Shown piece after piece: positions 18,513 through 27,192 of a stretch of 64,000 nucleotides of DNA. Source of the DNA: Asticcacaulis machinosus (lineage in GTDB: Bacteria; Pseudomonadota; Alphaproteobacteria; Caulobacterales; Caulobacteraceae); assembly GCF_028550435.1 (NCBI RefSeq), contig NZ_JAQQKV010000002.1:558001-622000 (forward strand), in the 5' to 3' direction. Below the pieces are notes generated by a model, which searched no databases, was not told the DNA's origin, and was given only the letters and a program-made list of their open reading frames with translations. The stretch's first letter is position 1. Each line of letters starts with the position of its first letter. The translations under genes and the position numbers were made by a program.

Positions 18513-18869
18513 TCATTCCGGTGTCTGAGCGTCCTTGACAACCGGCGTCAGGGAAACTGCCTTTTTAACCCTCATCATGACTTTCAGGATCAAATAGCCC
18601 AGCCCATAGAGCACCACCATCTGAAGCTGAACCTCAAGCTGGGTGATGGCCGGAATAACCATGTCCCCGCCAAAGGTCAGCGGCCACAGGGCATCGATCA
18701 GAATCGCCAGCCCCAGACATATCAAAGCTTTAACGGCATAGTGTGCGGGTTTAGACTGGAAAAGGCCAATAAGTCCCGCCACCATGACCATAGGCACAAT
18801 ATTGAGCGACATGAGGGCGGCCCACACCCCGTCCATGATCAGCCAGAGATATTCCACCATCTGCGGCAT
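18513..18869 (-). CDS. Hypothetical membrane protein
   Basis: A 118-residue protein not recognised, with three hydrophobic helices (around residues 18-38, 47-67 and 82-100) and a basic, soluble C-terminal tail. ATG 18869 is chosen because GGAG lies 8 bp upstream. It is preceded by dut in the same orientation with a gap of about 115 bp. Confidence 0.7.
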   Translation of the reverse strand: MPQMVEYLWLIMDGVWAALMSLNIVPMVMVAGLIGLFQSKPAHYAVKALICLGLAILIDALWPLTFGGDMVIPAITQLEVQLQMVVLYGLGYLILKVMMRVKKAVSLTPVVKDAQTPE

Positions 18870-18985
18870 TGCCAACGCTCCGTACCAAGCGGCGACTCAA
18901 ATATAACATCGTTTTCAGAGTGTCGCGTTTGAACGCCGCCGTAAAGACCGTAAACGTGGCGAATGCGTAACAGGGTGAGGAATTC

Positions 18986-19438
18986 TTAGCGCCCGGTCGA
19001 ACCAAACCCGCCCGCACCGCGCGCCGTATCATCCAGCACCTCAACCACGTCCCAGCCGATGCGGGCGTGCTGAGCCACGATCATCTGGGCGATGCGGTCG
19101 CCGCGGTTGATCACGAAATCTTCCGAACCGAGATTGACCAGAATAACGCCGACTTCACCGCGATAATCGCTGTCGACCGTCCCCGGAGAATTAAGGCAGG
19201 TAATGCCGAACTTGAGCGCCAAGCCCGAACGCGGGCGCACCTGAACCTCATAGCCCAGCGGCACCGACATCTTAAGCCCGGTCGGGATCAGCGCCCGCTG
19301 CAGGGGTTTCAGAGTTACGGGTTCGCCTTCCGGCACGGCAGCGCGCAGGTCGAGACCCGCCGAACCGTCGGTTTCATAGGCGGGCACCGGCAAACCGGCG
19401 GAATGGGGAAGCTGTACGATCTGGGCGGTGATGGTCAT
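18986..19438 (-). CDS. dut: dUTP diphosphatase
   Basis: A 150-residue trimeric dUTPase that hydrolyses dUTP to dUMP, supplying thymidylate synthesis and preventing uracil incorporation. All five motifs are visible: [42 protein letters not shown] and the C-terminal [10 protein letters not shown]. It follows coaBC after 7 bp, a conserved pair in proteobacteria. Confidence 0.97.
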   Translation of the reverse strand: MTITAQIVQLPHSAGLPVPAYETDGSAGLDLRAAVPEGEPVTLKPLQRALIPTGLKMSVPLGYEVQVRPRSGLALKFGITCLNSPGTVDSDYRGEVGVILVNLGSEDFVINRGDRIAQMIVAQHARIGWDVVEVLDDTARGAGGFGSTGR

Positions 19439-19445
19439 TAATATC

Positions 19446-20651
19446 TCAAGTCAGTCGGTTAATTACATAGTGGGTGATGTCCTGCGCCACCTCGGCCTTG
19501 GTCAGGCGCTTGACTGCCGTAGGGCCGTGGGCGTCGATCAGCATCATATTGGTAGTGTCCTGATCAAAAACCTTATCGTCACCGACCTCATTGGCAAAGA
19601 TGGCGTCCGCCCCCTTGGTGCGCAGCTTGGTCTTGCCATAGACCTCAAGGTTCTGCGTCTCTGCGGCAAACCCGATCACCAGGGTTGGACGCATCGTCGT
19701 ATGCAGCCCGATCGAAGCCAGAATGTCAGGGTTCTTGATCAGGGTGACGGTCAGTTCGTCGCTGTTTGCCGACTTTTTTTGCTTATCTGTCGCCACGGCT
19801 TGCGCGCGCCAATCAGAGACGGCGGCGACCCCGATAAACGCATCGGCAGGCAAATGGGCATGGGCGGCATCAAACATCTCTAACGCGGTGCGGACATCAA
19901 TGCGCTCAACACCTTCGGGCGTGGGCAGGGACACCGGCCCGGAAATGAGGGTGACTTTCGCGCCTTCGACCGCCAAGGCTTCGGCAATGGCAAAGCCCTG
20001 CTTACCCGAAGACCGGTTAGTGATGCCGCGCACGGGATCGAGCGGCTCAAAGGTCGGGCCTGCCGTCATCAGAACATGCTTGCCATTCAGCGCGCCAGTA
20101 CGCGGGTTAAGCTGCGCCATTATGGCCTTGAAGATCACCTCCGGCTCAGCCATCCGCCCCAGACCAAATTCGCCGCAAGCCATGTCGCCCTCTTCGGGGC
20201 CAACCATCAGAACGCCATCGCTGCTGAGGGTCACAAGATTACGTTGGGTGGCGGCATGGTGCCACATGCGCACATTCATGGCCGGCGCCATCAGCACACG
20301 CTTATCGGTGGCAAGCATTAGGGTCGAGGCCAGATCATCGGCCAGACCGCCCGCCAGTTTAGCCATCATATTGGCGGTCGCAGGTGCCGCGACGACCAGA
20401 TCAGCCGAGCGTGACAAGGCGATATGCCCCATCTCGGCTTCGTCATTGAGGTCAAACAGGTCGGTATAGACCTTATCATTGCTCAGCGCGCCCGCGCTCA
20501 GAGGCGTGACAAATTCTTTGGCGGCCTCAGTCAGCACGACGCGCACGCCCACACCGGCTGTCCGCAGCAACCGGATCAGGCTCAAGGATTTATAGGCCGC
20601 AATCCCGCCGCCGATAATCAGCAGAACGCGCTTTTGAGCCGGTGCGGCCAT
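19446..20651 (-). CDS. coaBC: Bifunctional phosphopantothenoylcysteine decarboxylase/synthetase
   Basis: A 401-residue Dfp protein of coenzyme A synthesis. The N-terminal flavoprotein decarboxylase half (CoaC) has [16 protein letters not shown], the catalytic His in [13 protein letters not shown] and the PAMNVRMW loop. The C-terminal synthetase half (CoaB) has [21 protein letters not shown] and AAVSDWRAQ. Length is standard. It lies 7 bp upstream of dut. Confidence 0.96.
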   Translation of the reverse strand: MAAPAQKRVLLIIGGGIAAYKSLSLIRLLRTAGVGVRVVLTEAAKEFVTPLSAGALSNDKVYTDLFDLNDEAEMGHIALSRSADLVVAAPATANMMAKLAGGLADDLASTLMLATDKRVLMAPAMNVRMWHHAATQRNLVTLSSDGVLMVGPEEGDMACGEFGLGRMAEPEVIFKAIMAQLNPRTGALNGKHVLMTAGPTFEPLDPVRGITNRSSGKQGFAIAEALAVEGAKVTLISGPVSLPTPEGVERIDVRTALEMFDAAHAHLPADAFIGVAAVSDWRAQAVATDKQKKSANSDELTVTLIKNPDILASIGLHTTMRPTLVIGFAAETQNLEVYGKTKLRTKGADAIFANEVGDDKVFDQDTTNMMLIDAHGPTAVKRLTKAEVAQDITHYVINRLT

Positions 20652-20731
20652 GCCGTAATTCCCTTTGTTTCTGTGAGAAGTTCATGCCATATCTGGCCCC
20701 CTACATGGCCTGACGGGGGAGGAAAAGCAAG

Positions 20732-21343
20732 GTGCGTGGATTTAAAGCATCTTGGTTTATTGGGGTTTTATCGCTGTTTATCGCCGCTTGTGATGCCGGG
20801 CCGTCAGCGGTACTGCCGGATGGTCAGGGCACCTCGCCGTCCGAGCAGATCGCCCCGCCATCCAAACCACCCGTCTGGGCCGAGCCGGAGGCGGCACCGC
20901 AAGCCCCGCCGCCACCCGATACCGCCCCACGTCCCACTCCCGCCTTTGACAGTCCGGCGCTTAAGGTCAAGGTGCCAAAACCGGCCGGTGAGATCACGAA
21001 GACCCGCTATGCCGACTGGCCACTCTGGTCGACCAACCGCAAATATTCGGCCTATGAAAACGCCACCTATCACTTCGAAAAGCACGGTCCGACTTTTGGC
21101 ATCAAAACCTATGAGGACTATGTCGTCTTTGTGCATGGCTTTGTGCACACGCCGCCCAAGGGCACCCAGACGATCACCCGCAATAATGGCGACACGCTGT
21201 TCTATGATCCGGAGCAAAACATCTTTGCCGTTATGACCAAAAAGGGTGCACCGCGCACCCTGTTTCAGCCCTATGAAGGGGCCGCCTACTGGCAGAAACA
21301 GAAAGAGATCGAAGCCGGACGACGTACCTTGCGCGAGGACTAA
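20732..21343 (+). CDS. Lipoprotein with a toxin-like (BECR-type RNase) domain
   Basis: A 203-residue protein. It has a signal peptide with lipobox FIAAC (Cys20) and Asp at +2, which in E. coli retains lipoproteins in the inner membrane. A Pro-rich linker covers residues 25-75. Residues about 107-195 read YHFEKHGPTFGIKTYEDYV ... RNNGDTLFYDP ... RTLFQP ... AAYW. This pattern (HFxxHG, NGDxxxYDP, FxV, RTxF) resembles C-terminal ribonuclease domains of polymorphic toxins with the BECR fold; resemblance is from memory. There is no obvious immunity gene beside it. GTG start with GGAGGAAA upstream. It is divergent from coaBC. Confidence 0.65.
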   Translation: MRGFKASWFIGVLSLFIAACDAGPSAVLPDGQGTSPSEQIAPPSKPPVWAEPEAAPQAPPPPDTAPRPTPAFDSPALKVKVPKPAGEITKTRYADWPLWSTNRKYSAYENATYHFEKHGPTFGIKTYEDYVVFVHGFVHTPPKGTQTITRNNGDTLFYDPEQNIFAVMTKKGAPRTLFQPYEGAAYWQKQKEIEAGRRTLRED

Positions 21344-21397
21344 ACGCATTACAAAAAGTAGGCTGTGGTAACGATTTAAGATTTGAATGGATTGAAT

Positions 21398-21525
21398 TTC
21401 TCCTCCCTACGCTTGCGTGGGGAGGTGGCAGCCCGATAGGACTGACGGAGGGGTACAACCGCCCGTAAAGATACCCCTCCGCCTCGTAAACTCGGCACCT
21501 CCCCACGATGTGGGGAGGAGAAATG
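21398..21525. repeat. Composite palindromic intergenic repeat, copy 3
   Basis: The clearest copy: two inverted halves. The left half reads CTCCTCCC...GGGGAGG, TGGCAGCCCGA and GACGGAGGGGTA. The right half is its mirror: TACCCCTCCGCC, CTCGGCACCTCCCC and GTGGGGAGGAG. It lies between the lipoprotein gene and the end of glmM, which converge, and may terminate both. Confidence 0.8.
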
Positions 21526-21559
21526 TCGTGAAATTAAATTGTCACCATAGATTAAAAAT

Positions 21560-23185
21560 CTAAGCGGCGATCGTGGCCACGATATCGTCGACCACCGATC
21601 TGACCAGCTTTTCATCATCCCCTTCGGCCATCACGCGGATGAGCGGCTCGGTTCCGCTTGGGCGCACCAGAACACGACCGGCCCCTTTGAGGGCCTCTTC
21701 ACCGGCGGCAATGGCTTTTTTGACCGCGTCTTTTTCCATCGGGTTGTCACCGGAAAAACGGACATTTTTCAGCAATTGCGGCACCGTATCGAACTGCTTG
21801 CCCAGTTCACTCATCGGCTTACCGGATTCGACCAGCACCGCCAGAATTTGCAGGGCTGCCATCAGGCCATCACCGGTCGTGGCGTAGTCGCTCATGATGA
21901 TGTGGCCGGACTGTTCGCCGCCCAGATTAAAGCCGCCTTCACGCATCCGCTCCATGACATAGCGGTCACCGACCTTGGTGCGCTCTAAGCTCTGGCCATT
22001 TGACTGCATCAGGCGCTCTAAGCCGAGGTTCGACATGACGGTCGCCACCAGACCGCCGCCGCGCAGCAGACCCTTTTTCGCCCAGGCGGCGGCAATGATG
22101 GCCATGATCTGATCGCCGTCAATGACCTGGCCCTTTTCATCGCAGATCACCAGCCGATCAGCATCACCATCGAGCGCAATCCCGATATCGGCACGGTAGG
22201 TCTTAACGGCCTCCGCCATAGTCTGCGGATAGGTTGAGCCGCACTTGTTGTTGATGTTCAGACCATCCGGCGACACCCCGATCGGAAACACCTCGGCGCC
22301 CAGTTCATAGAGCGCGAGCGGGGCCACCTTATAGGCCGCGCCATTGGCACAATCGATGACGATGCGCATCCCCTTGAGGCGCAAATGACGTGGAAACGAC
22401 GCCTTGGTGATTTCAACATAGCGCGACTGGGCATCATCTACGCGCACCACCCGCCCAAGCTGATGGGGTTCGGCGACACCATCAAGGATATTGCCATCCA
22501 TGCGCGCTTCGATGGCCAGTTCGACCTCATCCGACAGTTTGTAACCATCGGGCCCGAACAGCTTGATGCCATTATCGGCAAAGGCATTGTGGGATGCTGA
22601 AATCATTACCCCCAGATCGGCGCGCATCGAGCGGGTCATCATGGCCACCCCCGGCGTCGGCAGCGGCCCGAACAGGCGCACATCCATGCCGACCGAGGTA
22701 AAACCTGCCACCAGCGCGGGTTCGATCATATAGCCCGACAGGCGCGTGTCTTTACCGATAACCACCAGATGGCGGCGATCATCGGATGACATGAACATCT
22801 TGCCCGCCGCCATGCCGACGCGGTAAGCGACTTCGGCGGTCATAGGGAAGGTGTTGGCGCGGCCACGGATGCCATCGGTGCCGAAATATTTGCGGGTCTT
22901 GTTCAGGCTGGTCATGTGCGTGGCCAATTCTTCGTTTTTGGATTTGATCGGGTTAAAACCGTAGAGCGTGAGAGCCGAGCGATAGTCGTTGATCTTAGCG
23001 GTCGCCAACGACACAAACGCCGCTTCCATCTTATCGACCGTTTCAGGGCGCGGGGACTTGGTCTGACCGTTCAGGGCGCGAAAGATGCTCGATTGCGCCA
23101 CACCGGCGGCATCGGCCACATCTTTGATCGAGATGCCGGACGCGCCTAAAGCACTTAGCAATCTTTCCCATTTAGGTTCGCTCAT
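21560..23185 (-). CDS. glmM: Phosphoglucosamine mutase with N-terminal HTH extension
   Basis: GlmM converts glucosamine-6-phosphate to glucosamine-1-phosphate for UDP-GlcNAc. The catalytic domain starts near residue 91 ([15 protein letters not shown]). The phosphoserine loop is ISASHNAF near residue 198, with Ala where Pro is usual. The metal loop is DGDADRLV and the phosphate loop [10 protein letters not shown]. The first 90 residues are extra: [20 protein letters not shown] is a convincing LacI/XRE-type helix-turn-helix. The upstream ATG (23185) has CGGAG 8 bp before it, while the internal ATG at 22915 has no good site, so the fused form is favoured. It diverges from glmS. Confidence 0.9.
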   Translation of the reverse strand: MSEPKWERLLSALGASGISIKDVADAAGVAQSSIFRALNGQTKSPRPETVDKMEAAFVSLATAKINDYRSALTLYGFNPIKSKNEELATHMTSLNKTRKYFGTDGIRGRANTFPMTAEVAYRVGMAAGKMFMSSDDRRHLVVIGKDTRLSGYMIEPALVAGFTSVGMDVRLFGPLPTPGVAMMTRSMRADLGVMISASHNAFADNGIKLFGPDGYKLSDEVELAIEARMDGNILDGVAEPHQLGRVVRVDDAQSRYVEITKASFPRHLRLKGMRIVIDCANGAAYKVAPLALYELGAEVFPIGVSPDGLNINNKCGSTYPQTMAEAVKTYRADIGIALDGDADRLVICDEKGQVIDGDQIMAIIAAAWAKKGLLRGGGLVATVMSNLGLERLMQSNGQSLERTKVGDRYVMERMREGGFNLGGEQSGHIIMSDYATTGDGLMAALQILAVLVESGKPMSELGKQFDTVPQLLKNVRFSGDNPMEKDAVKKAIAAGEEALKGAGRVLVRPSGTEPLIRVMAEGDDEKLVRSVVDDIVATIAA

Positions 23186-23235
23186 CTAAGGCTCCGACAC
23201 GAATATGCACGCAATTTACAGCGCACCCCAAATGA

Positions 23236-23262
23236 TTGCAACAAAATCCAAATATTTTGCAA
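23236..23262. promoter_or_regulatory. Paired TTGCAA sites between glmM and glmS
   Basis: Two identical palindromes TTGCAA (23236-23241 and 23257-23262) spaced exactly 21 bp, two helical turns, in the AT-rich 273-bp divergent region. They could be operator half-sites; binding factor unknown. Confidence 0.35.
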
Positions 23263-23458
23263 ATTATTCATTGCGTCATATATATTTAATCGCACAAAAA
23301 TATAAGCGTTAAATAAAAAATGCTTTTTATTCAACTCAATACCGCCAAACCTAGAAACTTTCTGTCACAGGGATTTATGGCGAAGCTTATTTTTATGTGC
23401 TAATTAAAAATCGCAAATTCGCGCTACAGGCATGAAAACTTAACCCGGAGGCTCTCAT

Positions 23459-25300
23459 ATGTGCGGCATTATCGGCATTATTGGCAAATCTGAGGCCGCC
23501 CCGCGCCTGCTGGAATCCCTGCGTCGGCTGGAATATCGCGGCTATGACTCGGCAGGTATTGCTGTGGTCACCCCAAACGGAACCCAGCGCCGCCGCGCCG
23601 AAGGCAAGATCCGCAATCTTGAGACCGTGATTACCGATGAGCCCATCACCGGCACCGTCGGCATCGGCCATACCCGCTGGGCCACCCACGGCGCGCCCAG
23701 TGTGCGCAATGCCCACCCCCATACCTCCGGCGCCGTGACGCTCGTCCACAACGGCATTATCGAAAACTTTGCTGAGCTTAAGGCCGAACTGATCGCCGCA
23801 GGCCATGAATTTACGTCTGATACAGATACCGAAGTCATTGCCCACCTGCTCGATGCCACACTGAAAACGGGTGCCTCTATCAAGGACGCTTTCAAGGACG
23901 TGCTCGATCGTCTGCACGGGGCCTATGCGCTGGCGATCCTTATTGAGGGTGAAAATGAGCTGATGCTGGGTGCGCGGCGCGGCTCGCCTTTGGTCATCGG
24001 CTGGGGCGAAGGTGAGATGTTTTTAGGCTCTGACGCTCTGGCGGTCGGGCCGTTTACCAACCGCGTCTCATACTTAGAAGAAGGCGACTGGGTCATCGTC
24101 ACCCGCACCGACGCCGACGTCTATGACCATAAGGGTTTCCGCGTTAACCGCCCCGCCACCACGGTGCCCACCTCCGCCGCATTGGTCGAAAAAGGCGCGT
24201 TCCGGCATTTCATGGAAAAGGAAGTCCACGAACAGCCCGAAAGCTGCCAGCGCACCCTGTCGGCCTATCTCGACCCGGTCGCCAAATCCGTGCGCGCCGA
24301 TATCAAGGCCAGCATCGACTTCAAAGACATCACCCGCCTGCAGATCATTGCCTGCGGCACGGCCTATTATGCCGGATGTATTGCGAAATACGCTTTTGAA
24401 AAGATCGCGGGCCTGCCCGTCGATGTCGAGGTGGCGTCTGAGTTCCGCTACCGCACGCCGGCCATGACCGCAGGCTCTCTGGCCATGGCCGTCTCACAAT
24501 CGGGGGAGACGGCGGACACTTTGGCCGCCCTGCGCTGGTGTGCCGGTGAAGGCTTGAAAACGGCGGCACTGGTCAATGTCCATACATCCACGATGGCCCG
24601 CGAAGCCGATATACTGTGGCCGACCCATGCGGGCCCCGAAATCGGCGTCGCCTCAACCAAGGCGTTTACCGCGCAGCTATCGGCCCTGCTGTCGCTGGTG
24701 GTCTGCGCCGCCGTTCAGCGCGGTAAGATCGATGCGGCTCAGGAAGCCCACTATGTGCAGTTGCTGCTGGAAACCCCCGGCCTGATTTCGCAGGCTCTGG
24801 TGATGGATTCTGAACTCTCCAAAGTTGCCGCCATCGACCTGTCGAAATCGTCCGACGTCATCTATCTGGGGCGGGGCGCCATGTTCCCGCTGGCGCTGGA
24901 AGGCGCGCTTAAGCTTAAGGAAATCTCCTACATCCATGCCGAAGGCTATGCCGCCGGTGAACTGAAACACGGCCCGATCGCCCTGATTGATGAAAAAACG
25001 CCGGTCGTGGTCATCGCCCCCGATGACGAACTGTTTGAAAAGACCGCCTCCAACGTGCAGGAAGTCGCCGCTCGCGGTGGCCGCGTCATCATGATCACCT
25101 GCGTGCCTGAGAAAGTCCCTGCCCTGTCGGGCGATGCGGCTAAGTCTTTGAAAATCATCAAGGGCCCCGCCTGCGATCCGTTCATCGCACCGATCATCTA
25201 TTCGGTGCCGATCCAGCTTCTGGCCTATCACACCGCTGTCCACAAAGGCACGGATGTTGACCAACCGCGCAATCTGGCTAAGTCGGTGACGGTAGAGTAG
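23459..25300 (+). CDS. glmS: Glutamine-fructose-6-phosphate aminotransferase
   Basis: A 613-residue enzyme making glucosamine-6-phosphate from fructose-6-phosphate and glutamine, the first step of hexosamine synthesis. The N-terminal glutaminase begins MCGIIGIIG with the catalytic Cys2, then GHTRWATHG and HNGIIENF. Two SIS isomerase domains follow (ACGTAYYAG, SQSGETADTLAAL) and the C-terminus DQPRNLAKSVTVE is typical. GGAGG lies 7 bp before the start. There is no glmS ribozyme upstream, as expected outside Gram-positives. Confidence 0.97.
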   Translation: MCGIIGIIGKSEAAPRLLESLRRLEYRGYDSAGIAVVTPNGTQRRRAEGKIRNLETVITDEPITGTVGIGHTRWATHGAPSVRNAHPHTSGAVTLVHNGIIENFAELKAELIAAGHEFTSDTDTEVIAHLLDATLKTGASIKDAFKDVLDRLHGAYALAILIEGENELMLGARRGSPLVIGWGEGEMFLGSDALAVGPFTNRVSYLEEGDWVIVTRTDADVYDHKGFRVNRPATTVPTSAALVEKGAFRHFMEKEVHEQPESCQRTLSAYLDPVAKSVRADIKASIDFKDITRLQIIACGTAYYAGCIAKYAFEKIAGLPVDVEVASEFRYRTPAMTAGSLAMAVSQSGETADTLAALRWCAGEGLKTAALVNVHTSTMAREADILWPTHAGPEIGVASTKAFTAQLSALLSLVVCAAVQRGKIDAAQEAHYVQLLLETPGLISQALVMDSELSKVAAIDLSKSSDVIYLGRGAMFPLALEGALKLKEISYIHAEGYAAGELKHGPIALIDEKTPVVVIAPDDELFEKTASNVQEVAARGGRVIMITCVPEKVPALSGDAAKSLKIIKGPACDPFIAPIIYSVPIQLLAYHTAVHKGTDVDQPRNLAKSVTVE

Positions 25301-25318
25301 GTTTCGCAACAAACTTTA

Positions 25319-25332
25319 TTATCACGTGATAA
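25319..25332. repeat. Palindrome after glmS
   Basis: A perfect 14-bp palindrome, TTATCACGTGATAA, in the glmS-aminotransferase gap, flanked by AT-rich DNA. It could be a regulator site for the downstream gene or a short stem at the glmS 3' end. Confidence 0.4.
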
Positions 25333-25434
25333 AATTTCCTAAAAAGTACCCAATATCGGGATGACAATTCGCCCTGATCGGGTATATGTGCTGGCCACAT
25401 TAGCCCCCGCGTTCCCCGTCTGGATAGCTCTGTC

Positions 25435-26646
25435 ATGCGTGACTTTTACCGTATTCGCCGCCTGCCCCCCTATGTCTTCGAAGAAGTCAATAAGGTGAAG
25501 GCGCGTCTGCGCGCGGCGGGCACCGACGTGATCGACTTCGGCATGGGCAATCCGGACATGGATACCGCCCCGCACATTGTCGATAAGTTGGTCGAGACGG
25601 TCAAAAAGCCCAAGACTCACGGCTATTCAGTCTCAAAAGGCGTGCAGGGCCTGCGCAAGGCTATGGCGGGGTATTATGACCGCCGTTATGGGGTAAAGCT
25701 CAACCCTGACACCGAAGTGGTGGCCACGCTCGGCTCAAAGGAAGGCTTTGCCAACCTGGCTATGGCGATTACGGCGCCCGGCGATACGGTCATCTGCCCA
25801 AATCCGGCCTATCCGATCCATGCCTTTGGCTTCCTGATGGCAGGTGGCGTGATCCGTCACGTTCCGGCCCTGTCGCCGGAACAATATCTGTCGGGCATTG
25901 AGCGCGCCGTGAAGCATTCGGTGCCGACGCCATCGGTGCTGATCGTCTCCTATCCGTCCAACCCGACGGCGCAGTGGGTCGATCTTGATTTCTACAAGGA
26001 AATCATCCGCATTGCCGAAAAGCACGACCTGATTGTGCTGTCGGACATCGCCTATTCGGAAATCTATTTCGACAACAACCCGCCGCCGTCGATCCTTCAG
26101 GTCGAAGGCGCCATCAAGCGCTCGGTCGAGATCAACTCCCTGTCCAAGACCTATGCTATGGCCGGTTGGCGCGTCGGTATGGTCGTCGGCAATTCGGAAA
26201 TCTGCGCGGCACTGGCCCGCGTGAAGTCCTATCTCGACTACGGCGGCTTCACACCGATGCAGGTGGCCGCCGCCGCGGCGCTCAATGGCCCGCAGGATAA
26301 TGTCGAAGAAATTCGCAATATCTATAAGTCGCGCCGCGACGTGCTGATCGACTCGATGAAGCGCGCCGGCTGGGACATTCCACCGCCGCCCGCATCGATG
26401 TTTGCCTGGGCTGAAATCCCTGACAAGTTCAAGCATCTGGGCTCGATCGAGTTCGCCAAGCTGCTGATCGAAGAAGCCCATGTCGCGGTCGCTCCCGGTC
26501 TGGGCTTTGGGGAATATGGCGAAGGCTTTGTGCGCATCGGTCTGGTCGAAAACGAGCACCGGATTCGCCAAGCGGCGCGCAATATCAAGAAGTTGCTCCT
26601 GCCCGAAACCAAATCCTCCGCGCGCGATAAAGCAGACGTGTCCTGA
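25435..26646 (+). CDS. alaC: AlaC-like class I/II aminotransferase
   Basis: A 403-residue PLP enzyme of fold type I. The N-terminal FYRIRRLPPYVFEEVN and DFGMGNPDMDTA match the AlaC subgroup (glutamate-pyruvate aminotransferase), which is close to LL-diaminopimelate aminotransferases. The PLP Lys lies in SLSKTYAMAGWRVG and the cofactor loop in SYPSNPTAQW. Pyruvate/alanine is the best guess for substrate; other 2-oxo acids are possible. The ribosome binding site is weak. It stands 134 bp after glmS. Confidence 0.85.
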   Translation: MRDFYRIRRLPPYVFEEVNKVKARLRAAGTDVIDFGMGNPDMDTAPHIVDKLVETVKKPKTHGYSVSKGVQGLRKAMAGYYDRRYGVKLNPDTEVVATLGSKEGFANLAMAITAPGDTVICPNPAYPIHAFGFLMAGGVIRHVPALSPEQYLSGIERAVKHSVPTPSVLIVSYPSNPTAQWVDLDFYKEIIRIAEKHDLIVLSDIAYSEIYFDNNPPPSILQVEGAIKRSVEINSLSKTYAMAGWRVGMVVGNSEICAALARVKSYLDYGGFTPMQVAAAAALNGPQDNVEEIRNIYKSRRDVLIDSMKRAGWDIPPPPASMFAWAEIPDKFKHLGSIEFAKLLIEEAHVAVAPGLGFGEYGEGFVRIGLVENEHRIRQAARNIKKLLLPETKSSARDKADVS

Positions 26647-26908
26647 CAATATCCCCATCTGCGGGAATTTAAAAACGGCCGTGACCCAATATGCGACAGT
26701 TTCGCGACTTAATGGTCACAGCCGCACCCGTTTACCTTATTTTATTGGGGTTAACGGGCGAAAAGGCTGGCTCGGCCTTTGACTCCGGGTCTATATTAGG
26801 GTTCTATTAACGCATTGTGCATCGCACAAAACCGCTTCGATTATTTATGTCCAATATCGCATATTTATATCGGGTACGGCTTTAATTGTGCCGGTTAAGG
26901 AGAACACA

Positions 26909-27136
26909 ATGGTCAGCCTTCAGTACGACTTGAGTTCAGAATCTGAGAGTGACGCTTTCTTCGGTGCGTTTTTCAAGTTTGTTGAAGCCGCCGCCGTGCA
27001 GGATGCCGATTCCATTTCGATTCATTCCGATCCGGCTGGCGACCATCAGGTCAAGGTCATTACCTTTGAAGACGCGGGTCTGGCTGATCAGTTCGAGACC
27101 TATTGGTCGCAACGCCGCCGCTGGCTTGGGCTTTAA
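26909..27136 (+). CDS. Small acidic protein, unknown
   Basis: A 75-residue protein not recognised. The N-terminal half is acidic and Ser-rich, and the C-terminus is basic and aromatic (YWSQRRRWLGL). No signal or membrane segment. ATG 26909 has AAGGAG 6 bp upstream, a strong site supporting translation; a GTG 21 bp upstream is less likely. The 262-bp upstream gap holds AT-rich DNA that could carry its promoter. The glycosyltransferase follows 56 bp downstream. Confidence 0.65.
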   Translation: MVSLQYDLSSESESDAFFGAFFKFVEAAAVQDADSISIHSDPAGDHQVKVITFEDAGLADQFETYWSQRRRWLGL

Positions 27137-27192
27137 TCGCTCGTATTGAGAGCCGGTCTTTAAATATTTACCGGTCTTTGCCATAAAGGCTT

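Noticed and set aside
23186-23458. glmS ribozyme or other riboswitch
   Set aside because: No matching core; the region is AT-rich and the ribozyme is known mainly from Gram-positives.
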